From an uncultured Clostridia bacterium (GTDB lineage Bacteria > Bacillota > Clostridia > Christensenellales > CAG-138): a stretch of DNA of 9,019 nt. The stretch's first letter is position 1, and each line of letters starts with the position of its first letter. Position numbers and translations under genes: made by a program. Positions 1 through 4,885 of the stretch are shown one piece after another. The notes beneath the pieces were generated by a model. The model had not been told where the DNA came from and did not search any database. It worked only from the letters and a program-made list of their open reading frames with translations. The stretch is from contig CAMZAY010000026.1 in assembly GCA_947304365.1 (NCBI GenBank), positions 1-9,019 of the forward strand. Direction: 5' to 3'.

Positions 1-36
1 CATGAGTAAATTCAAAGCACATTCGCACTATCTTCA
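1..36 (-). CDS. Start of an unidentified gene downstream of the MarR regulator (partial)
   Basis: On the minus strand an ATG (34-36) follows the MarR stop codon by 12 bases. It is preceded by a GAGAGGG stretch at ribosome-binding distance. The reading frame stays open to the window edge and gives only 12 residues (MKIVRMCFEFTH). The spacing suggests co-transcription with the regulator, as is common for MarR proteins and the gene they control. Twelve residues are too few to assign a family. The opening loosely resembles the first beta strand of a Rossmann-type or glycosyltransferase fold, but that is a guess. Confidence 0.5.
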
Positions 37-48
37 TTGCGGGCCCTC

Positions 49-480
49 TCACATTTTCTCTATCTCTGCACGGAAGGAGTGAAGATACTTCTCCGTCAGA
101 CTTATGAGCGCGCCTATCTCATCCTCCGGCCAATCGTCGAATGCGTCAAGCTCCGCCTGAAGAAGCCGTTCGGCGGTGTTCCTTTCGAACTCCCTGCCCT
201 TTTCGGTAAGGTGAACGCGCTTGGAGCGCCCGTCGGCCTGCTCAAGGCGAAGGACCCCCTCCGCCTCAAGCGAGCGGATCGCCGAGTTCACGGTCTGCTT
301 GCTCACGCCGGAGCTCTTGTAAATATCGCTCAGCATACACCCGTCGCCCAGATCGCAGATCGCGTACATCACGATGGATACGCTGTCCGAAATGCCGAGC
401 TTGAGCGACGACGCGTGATACAGCGCGTCGATCTCCGAATGCAGATAGTTAAGCCTTTTGTTTTCATTTTTGTACGTCAT
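49..480 (-). CDS. MarR-family winged-helix transcriptional regulator
   Basis: This 143-aa cytoplasmic DNA-binding protein has the usual MarR length. A helical N-terminal part (about residues 5-45) would form the dimer interface. It is followed by a helix-turn-helix (about 49-77) whose recognition helix lies near SKQTVNSAIRSLEAEG. The beta wing (about 78-93) contains the typical D-G-R-S-K-R core and the L-T-E-K-G that starts the next helix. A C-terminal dimerisation helix pair ends the protein. MarR proteins bind palindromic operators as dimers and usually repress themselves and a neighbouring gene until a small ligand or oxidant releases them. The start is the only suitable ATG; an AAGGAG lies 13 bases upstream, slightly far. 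The promoter carries a perfect palindrome, so autoregulation is likely. Family assignment is firm; the ligand and targets are unknown. Confidence 0.92.
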   Translation of the reverse strand: MTYKNENKRLNYLHSEIDALYHASSLKLGISDSVSIVMYAICDLGDGCMLSDIYKSSGVSKQTVNSAIRSLEAEGVLRLEQADGRSKRVHLTEKGREFERNTAERLLQAELDAFDDWPEDEIGALISLTEKYLHSFRAEIEKM

Positions 481-497
481 TATCGCAGGAAAGCTCC

Positions 498-519
498 TTC
501 GGTACGAATTCGTACCGAA
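498..519. promoter_or_regulatory. Perfect 22-bp palindrome, probable MarR operator
   Basis: Two identical inverted 11-base arms (TTCGGTACGAA) meet head to head with no spacer. The palindrome touches the last base of the predicted -10 box of the MarR promoter and covers the expected transcription start, ideal for steric repression. A related half-site (TTCGTACTG, 532-540) lies in the -35/-10 spacer of the same promoter and could recruit a second dimer. Size and symmetry fit MarR dimers. I saw no copy near the divergent promoter at 666-694, so control of that gene by this operator is not supported. Confidence 0.75.
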
Positions 520-547
520 TTACAGTCCTATTTCGTACTGTTGTCAA
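519..547 (-). promoter_or_regulatory. Sigma-A promoter of the MarR gene
   Basis: Read on the minus strand, a perfect -35 box TTGACA (542-547) is separated by 17 bases from TGTAAT (519-524), which differs from the consensus -10 by one base. Transcription would start near 512, inside the palindrome, leaving a leader of about 30 bases with AAGGAG at 494-499. A near-consensus promoter covered by an operator fits a gene kept low by tight repression. Confidence 0.8.
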
Positions 548-665
548 CCCCGTCTTTCCGGGGCCGCGGCCAATGACCGGGGCAGGATGTGCGGCGGCGC
601 TCCTTCGGCGGTCGACCCCCCGCGACAGAAAAGTCCTCGCAGATGCGCCGTTCTCAAAAGAGCAC
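548..665. other. Intergenic stretch between divergent promoters, nothing identified
   Basis: This GC-rich part lies between the MarR promoter and the plus-strand promoter. It includes a 10-base palindrome (GGCCGCGGCC, 562-571) and GC-rich short repeats around 590-620. I found no convincing open reading frame with a ribosome binding site, no tRNA-like fold and no terminator with a T-run. Together with the flanking promoters and leader it forms the only stretch over 300 bases without a gene (481-876). Confidence 0.5.
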
Positions 666-694
666 TTGAAAAAAGAGACTGTTTAACGTATAAT
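666..694 (+). promoter_or_regulatory. Sigma-A promoter for the structured leader and BMP-domain gene
   Basis: TTGAAA (666-671) and a perfect TATAAT (689-694) are separated by 17 bases in a locally AT-rich stretch. Transcription would start near 701, about 176 bases before the start codon of the next gene. The start falls exactly at the first base of the structured leader. Confidence 0.85.
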
Positions 695-700
695 TAAGCC

Positions 701-854
701 GTTCCGACCGGCAGCATGGAACAGGTCAGCCGGTGGGCATCGTTTTTAATCAAGCGGGAATGAGCATCCCGGGCCGATCATGTCGGCGCAGGACAGCGGG
801 ATATCCCGAGCAAACGAGACCATGCACCCGGCCCGGACGACCGGGTGTATTTTT
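701..854 (+). ncRNA. Structured 5' leader ending in a terminator: candidate riboswitch or attenuator
   Basis: The transcript leader between the promoter and the BMP-domain gene can form three consecutive hairpins: 755-759/767-771, 773-777/783-787, and the palindromic 797-808. They can be enclosed by a closing stem in which 741-745 pairs with 812-816. Beyond an asymmetric bulge that stem continues, with 737-740 pairing to 822-825 and 730-733 pairing to 828-831. The 3' strand of this stem is also the 5' strand of the terminator at 821-854, so the two folds exclude each other, the usual logic of a transcriptional riboswitch. Near the 5' end a competing pseudoknot is possible (see findings). I do not recognise the core motifs of purine, TPP, cobalamin, SAM, ykkC or other classes I can recall. 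The folds were drawn by hand without energies. Confidence 0.6.
821..854 (+). terminator. Intrinsic terminator (attenuator) in the leader
   Basis: A ten-base-pair stem joins 822-831 with 841-850, including one G-U pair and a CACCCGG/CCGGGTG core, around a nine-base loop. It runs into five T residues (850-854). It sits only six bases before the AAGGAGG ribosome binding site of the following gene, so termination here would prevent its expression. The position within a leader, not after a gene, marks it as a regulatory attenuator. Confidence 0.75.
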
Positions 855-876
855 GAACGGAAGGAGGCGGATCCCC

Positions 877-2829
877 ATGGCGGTATCCGACGCTTCGGAA
901 CGCAGCGAATATCTTAAGGCGCACGCCGCAGCTCTGAAGGAGAAGAAGGAGCTTGAGGCGCGCGGGCTTTCGCCGTACCCCGCGGTGCTCGAGGAGGTCT
1001 TCCCCGGCGTGAAGAACGCCAATCCGATCGAGCTGCCCGTTCAGGAGATACCCGCGGAGCGTATAATCGGCACAAGATCCGCCGACAGGCGGAGCGCGTT
1101 CTCGGCCTCGTTCAAGCCGCTTCTGGAGGCGAATACCGAGTTTGCCGCCAAATGGATATCGCTCTGCGAGGAGCATCTTTCCGACGTGGGCCTGCGCGAT
1201 CCCATAGAGTGCTGGGAATACCTCGGCGACTTTTACGTTGCGGAGGGCAATAAGCGCGTCAGCGTGCTCCGCTGGTTCGGCGCGGTCAAGATCCCCGCGA
1301 AGGTCAAGCGCGTACTGCCCGTATCCTCGGACGATCCGCGGGCCGCGGCGTACATCGAGGCCCTCGGCTTTTACAAGGCGACCGGCCTTTACGAGATCCG
1401 TTTCAGAAAGCCAGGCGACTGCGCGAGGCTGCTCGCCGCCGCGGGCAAAAAGTCCGGGGACGAATGGACGGACGGCGAAAAAAGACGGCTCGCTTCGGCC
1501 TTCCATTATTTCAGGGAGGCGTTCGATCAGCTTGTCGAAAAGGACCCGGGGCTCTTTCCGGAAGAGGCGCTGCTGCTGTTCTTGAAGGTCGTCCCGCTGG
1601 ATCGGCTTGCCGAGATGGCCCCTGCGGATATCAAGAGAGCGCTTGCCTCGCTTTGGGGCGACGTTAAGGCCTCGTCCGAGCCGGAAGCGATAACGGTGAG
1701 CACGATCCCCGCAGGCGACGATAAACGGGGCGTATTATCAAAGCTGATATTCGGCGCGCCGAAGCATCTTTCGATCGCGTTCATATGCCAGAGCGACCCC
1801 GAAAACAGCACGTGGACGCGCGGCCATGCGGAGGGCGCATCGTATCTTAAGGGGGCGCTGGGCGACCTTGTCAACGTGGACGTCCGCTTCGGAGCGGACA
1901 CGCCCGAGAAGGCCGAAGCGCTCATTGACGAAGCCGCGGCGGAGGGCGCGGAGCTTATCTTCACCACAACGCCGCCGCTTCTTGACACAACGCTGAAGGC
2001 CGCCGTCAAATACCCGAAGATACGCTTTTATAACTGCTCCGCATGCCAGCCGCTCTCCAGCGTGAAAAGCTATTACTGCCGCACGTACGAGGGGAAATTC
2101 ATAACCGGCGTGATCGCCGGCGCGCTTGCGGACAACGACCTTGTGGGCTATATCGGCTCCTACCCCATCATGGGCGTGCCCGCATCGATAAACGCTTTCG
2201 CGCTGGGCGTACGCATGACGAATCCCCGCGCGAAGATACTGCTCGAGTGGAGCTGCACCGAGGTCGACTGCGTAAAAAAACTGCGCGAAAAGGGCGTAAA
2301 GGTGATATCGAACCGCGACATACCCCTGCCCGACGCGGGTCTTTTGAACCGCGGTTGGTACGGCACATTTACGATAGACGAAAACGGCGCGCTCACCCCC
2401 GTCGCCTCGCCCGTTTGGGTATGGGGCCGGCTGTACGAGAACATCGTGCGCTCGATACTCTCCGGCAGCGCCGAAAAGAAGGACCATGCAGTGAACTACT
2501 GGTGGGGCATGGATTCGGGCGTTATCGACGCCGCGATATCGGAGTTCGTGCCGGACGGCGTGCGCAGGCTCGCGGAAATACTCACGGACAGGCTCAAGAA
2601 GGGCGAGCTCGACATATTCGGGCAAAGGCTCGTTTCGCAGGACGGCAGACCGATATCCGACGGAACGGCGCCGCTTTCCTCGCTCGACATACTCAAAATG
2701 GATCTGCTTGCCGACAGCGTGATAGGGCGCATACCCGAATATGAGGAGATATTTCCCATGTCGCGCGCGCTCGTGAGAGAGCTTGGCCTTCACAGGGACA
2801 GGATACCTCCGGAGGCGGAGCATGAATGA
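877..2829 (+). CDS. ParB/Srx-like N-terminal domain fused to a BMP (PnrA-type) substrate-binding domain
   Basis: The 650-aa product has two parts. Residues about 50-145 resemble a ParB/Srx-like nucleotide-handling fold, with a P-x-x-R-I-I-G-T strand and an E-G-N-K-R-V-S-V-L motif at 123-131 in the place of the ParB G-x-R-R box. A helical middle region follows. From about 297 to 570 it matches the BMP family of nucleoside-binding proteins (PnrA, Med), seen in A-F-I-C-Q-S-D-P, Y-E-G-K-F-I-T-G-V-I-A-G and the V-G-Y-I-G-S strand. BMP proteins normally are exported lipoproteins of nucleoside ABC importers. Here there is no signal peptide or lipobox and no transporter gene nearby, so a cytosolic sensor is likely. 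I recall similar fusions from Clostridia annotated only as BMP-family proteins. The ATG at 877 was chosen because AAGGAGG (861-867) lies nine bases upstream; a longer in-frame GTG start at 733 would run through the leader terminator. It forms a single-gene unit closed by a terminator. Exact function is unknown. Confidence 0.85.
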   Translation: MAVSDASERSEYLKAHAAALKEKKELEARGLSPYPAVLEEVFPGVKNANPIELPVQEIPAERIIGTRSADRRSAFSASFKPLLEANTEFAAKWISLCEEHLSDVGLRDPIECWEYLGDFYVAEGNKRVSVLRWFGAVKIPAKVKRVLPVSSDDPRAAAYIEALGFYKATGLYEIRFRKPGDCARLLAAAGKKSGDEWTDGEKRRLASAFHYFREAFDQLVEKDPGLFPEEALLLFLKVVPLDRLAEMAPADIKRALASLWGDVKASSEPEAITVSTIPAGDDKRGVLSKLIFGAPKHLSIAFICQSDPENSTWTRGHAEGASYLKGALGDLVNVDVRFGADTPEKAEALIDEAAAEGAELIFTTTPPLLDTTLKAAVKYPKIRFYNCSACQPLSSVKSYYCRTYEGKFITGVIAGALADNDLVGYIGSYPIMGVPASINAFALGVRMTNPRAKILLEWSCTEVDCVKKLREKGVKVISNRDIPLPDAGLLNRGWYGTFTIDENGALTPVASPVWVWGRLYENIVRSILSGSAEKKDHAVNYWWGMDSGVIDAAISEFVPDGVRRLAEILTDRLKKGELDIFGQRLVSQDGRPISDGTAPLSSLDILKMDLLADSVIGRIPEYEEIFPMSRALVRELGLHRDRIPPEAEHE

Positions 2830-2848
2830 ATGAGGATAAATAAGCCCC

Positions 2849-2882
2849 CCGCGTGAGCCCGTAACGCTCCCGCGGTTTTTTT
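2849..2882 (+). terminator. Intrinsic terminator after the BMP-domain gene
   Basis: CCGCG (2849-2853) pairs with CGCGG (2871-2875), and GAGC (2855-2858) with GCTC (2866-2869). One T/C mismatch separates the two helices and the loop has seven bases. Seven T residues follow (2876-2882). The hairpin starts about 20 bases after the stop codon and separates this unit from the MoxR operon. Confidence 0.9.
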
Positions 2883-2887
2883 CGTAT

Positions 2888-2915
2888 TTGCTTTTCGCAT
2901 ATAATATGGTATAAT
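2888..2915 (+). promoter_or_regulatory. Extended -10 promoter of the MoxR operon
   Basis: A perfect TATAAT (2910-2915) is preceded by TG one base upstream (TGGTATAAT, 2907-2915), an extended -10 element that can work with a poor -35. The best -35 is TTGCTT (2888-2893) at 16 bases. A second TATAAT lies at 2900-2905, without a -35 other than the terminator T-run. Transcription would start near 2922, giving a leader of about 78 bases before the chosen MoxR start. Confidence 0.75.
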
Positions 2916-2969
2916 TAAACAGATGCGGCGGCAGCCGTGTTTTTCCCAAACATTTCATTTGAAAGGGCG

Positions 2970-2986
2970 GCCCTGCCCGGCAGGGC
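2970..2986 (+). repeat. Small perfect inverted repeat in the MoxR leader
   Basis: GCCCTGCC and GGCAGGGC flank a single central C, so the RNA can form a hairpin with at least six G-C-rich pairs and a five-base loop. It ends 13 bases before the MoxR ATG at 3000, where a ribosome binding site should be, and contains the only purine-rich candidate (CAGGG, 2981-2985). There is no T-run, so it is not a terminator. It may temper translation initiation. Confidence 0.5.
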
Positions 2987-2999
2987 TCTGTATCGAAAA

Positions 3000-3929
3000 A
3001 TGATCACTCCCGAAACAGTACTGAACGAAGCCAAAAAGGCGGTCGTCGGCAAGGACAGCGTATTGGAGCTTGCCTTCATCGCCATACTTGCCCGCGGGCA
3101 CATACTGATAGAGGATATCCCCGGCGTTGGAAAGACCACGATGGCGCTTGCATTCAGCAAGTCGCTCGGCCTTGAGTACAGGCGCGTCCAGTTCACGCCG
3201 GACGTTCTGCCCTCCGATATCGTGGGCTTTTCGCTCTATGACAAGGAAACGGGCAAGCTGGTCTACAAGCCCGGCGCGATACTCTGCAACCTCTTCCTTG
3301 CGGATGAGCTGAACCGTGCTACGAGCCGTACGCAGTCCGCTCTGCTCGAGGCGATGGAGGAAGGCCGCGTCACGGTGGACGGCATTACGCACGGAGTGCC
3401 CGATCCTTTCGTTGTGATCGCAACGCAGAACCCCGTCGGCTCAAGCGGCACGCAGCTCCTGCCCGAGTCGCAGCTTGACCGCTTTATGGTGCGGCTCTCG
3501 CTCGGCTACCCCTCGCCCAAGGACGAGCTGACCCTGCTTGAGCGCAAGCAGGACGGCAATCCGCTCGATAAAGTCATCCGCGTAGCCGGAAGCGGCGACC
3601 TTGCCGATATGCGCGCCGCGGCCGACCGCGTCTACGCCGACAAGAAGATCATGGAATACGCGATAAGGCTTTCGAACACCTCCCGGACGCACCGCTCCGT
3701 GCTGCATGGGGCGAGCCCCCGCGCGACGCTCGCCGTGATTTCCATGGCGAAGGCGCGGGCGTACGTCGCCGGGCGCGATTACGTGATACCGGACGATATC
3801 AAATACGTCTATCCGGCTACGATAACCCACCGTCTGCTCATCACGGCGGAGGCGAAAGCCTCCGGCAAGACTGCGGGCGACATCACGGACGAGATCATAT
3901 CCATGACCGCCCCGCCGGTCGTCTTCTGA
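3000..3929 (+). CDS. MoxR-family AAA+ ATPase
   Basis: This 309-aa cytoplasmic ATPase has the family's usual length. Residues 42-47 form Walker A (G-V-G-K-T-T), and 98-103 form Walker B ending in L-A-D-E with D102 and E103 as catalytic acids. The sensor 1 region reads A-T-Q-N-P-V, and the L-P-E-S-Q-L-D-R-F motif that follows is diagnostic of MoxR. The C-terminal third is the small helical AAA lid. MoxR proteins use ATP to help fold, activate or insert metal into partner proteins, usually ones with VWA or DUF58 domains encoded next door, as here. I chose the ATG at 3000 because it gives the normal MoxR N-terminus. An in-frame GTG at 2937 would add 21 residues but has no ribosome binding site and starts about 15 bases from the predicted transcript start. 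Its stop overlaps the next start (TGATG). Confidence 0.93.
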   Translation: MITPETVLNEAKKAVVGKDSVLELAFIAILARGHILIEDIPGVGKTTMALAFSKSLGLEYRRVQFTPDVLPSDIVGFSLYDKETGKLVYKPGAILCNLFLADELNRATSRTQSALLEAMEEGRVTVDGITHGVPDPFVVIATQNPVGSSGTQLLPESQLDRFMVRLSLGYPSPKDELTLLERKQDGNPLDKVIRVAGSGDLADMRAAADRVYADKKIMEYAIRLSNTSRTHRSVLHGASPRATLAVISMAKARAYVAGRDYVIPDDIKYVYPATITHRLLITAEAKASGKTAGDITDEIISMTAPPVVF

Positions 3930-4885
3930 TGACTGCGCGGAGGATAATCTATATCGCGCTGCTTATCGGGGCAGCGCTGCTTCATTTTGCTTACGGGCAG
4001 TATGCGACCCATTTCATACTGCTCTTTTTGCTGCTTGCGCCGGTGTTTTCGGTGCTTATTACGCTGCCCGCGGCCATCAGGGCCCGCGTTACGCTGACCC
4101 GCGGCGCGGACGTGCTGCGCGGCAGGGAGACCGGGGTGGGGTTAAGCTTTGATACATTCGGCCTTCTTCCCCCGGAGGGCTGGAGCGCCGTGGTATCGTC
4201 GAAAAACCTGTTCACCGGCTCCGAAGGCCCAAAGCATAAGGTGCGCCTTATGGGGCAGAAGAGGTACGAAACGGAGTTCCCGGTCGACTCTTCCGAGATA
4301 GGCTCGATACGCTACACGATAAAAAGGGCGTACATATACGACTATCTGGGGCTTGTCCCGATACCCGTCAGGAAGGACGGATATGCGGACGTAACCGTTC
4401 TGCCCGACAAGGAACAGCCCGTGCCGGAGCCCGATCTTTTGGAGGCGTCGGCAATGGCGCTGAAGCCCAAGCCCCAGGGCTTTGCGGAGGAGCATGAGCT
4501 TCGCCCCTACCACGACGGCGACCCGCTCAATCTGGTCCATTGGAAGCTTACCGCAAAATACGACAGCCTGATACTGCGCGAGCCGCAGGAGGGCGTAAGA
4601 AGGCCCATCGTGCTCGTGCTCGACATACCCATACTTTATGAGGATCACCGCAGCGTGCTGGAGCAGTTCAGCTATCTGAGCGACATGCTGCTCGCACAGC
4701 AGATATCCTACACCGTGGATTATGACGACGAGCAGGTCATCATCGGCTCTGAAAACGAATATGAGGAGTTCATCAAGCGCGTCCTCTCCCGCCCCATGAA
4801 GACGGAGCGCAGCGGCGCCATGTTCAAGACTACGCGGGACGAGCTGGCGTACCGCATAAGTCCGGGAGGGAGGCGAAGGAAATGA
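3929..4885 (+). CDS. DUF58 membrane-anchored protein
   Basis: The 318-aa protein begins with two close hydrophobic segments (about residues 6-22 and 27-48), which would place the rest in the cytoplasm. A beta-rich middle region follows. The DUF58 signature lies at about 187-220: R-P-Y-H-D-G-D-P, then H-W-K-L-T-A-K, then L-I-L-R-E-P. A VWA-like strand (I-V-L-V-L-D, about 227-232) comes after it, but no full metal-binding DxSxS is visible; only the first Asp is kept. DUF58 proteins are regular partners of MoxR ATPases and transglutaminase-like proteins, and the order here matches that trio. Translation is probably coupled to moxR because the start overlaps the moxR stop by one base and lacks a clear ribosome binding site. 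The arginine common in the family's G-D-x-x-R segment is N201 here. Confidence 0.88.
   Translation: MTARRIIYIALLIGAALLHFAYGQYATHFILLFLLLAPVFSVLITLPAAIRARVTLTRGADVLRGRETGVGLSFDTFGLLPPEGWSAVVSSKNLFTGSEGPKHKVRLMGQKRYETEFPVDSSEIGSIRYTIKRAYIYDYLGLVPIPVRKDGYADVTVLPDKEQPVPEPDLLEASAMALKPKPQGFAEEHELRPYHDGDPLNLVHWKLTAKYDSLILREPQEGVRRPIVLVLDIPILYEDHRSVLEQFSYLSDMLLAQQISYTVDYDDEQVIIGSENEYEEFIKRVLSRPMKTERSGAMFKTTRDELAYRISPGGRRRK

Noticed and set aside
458..697. Plus-strand 79-codon open frame across the MarR promoter region
   Set aside because: It overlaps the MarR promoter, operator and the next promoter, lacks a ribosome binding site and has a composition typical of random GC-rich translation.
716..763. 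Possible 15-codon leader peptide (starts MEQVSRWASF) in the structured leader
   Set aside because: No ribosome binding site fits between the predicted transcript start and the ATG, and there is no run of regulatory codons (one Trp only), so classic translation-coupled attenuation is not supported, though not excluded.
701..854. Assignment of the leader to a known riboswitch (purine, TPP, cobalamin, SAM, ykkC-type, NiCo four-way junction)
   Set aside because: None of the core motifs I can recall for these classes is present in order. Only a vague resemblance to a four-way junction with a GGACAG segment was seen, and the gene context does not suggest metal transport.
733..876. N-terminal extension of the BMP-domain protein from GTG 733
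   Set aside because: It would translate the leader hairpins and the intrinsic terminator, has no ribosome binding site, and the extra residues are Arg/Pro/Gly-rich without family similarity; ATG 877 has an ideal ribosome binding site.
1738..2958. Long minus-strand open frame (about 400 codons) opposite the BMP-domain gene
   Set aside because: It lies antisense to a gene with clear domains, has no ribosome binding site, crosses the terminator, and its product has no recognisable motif; long shadow frames are expected in GC-rich coding DNA.
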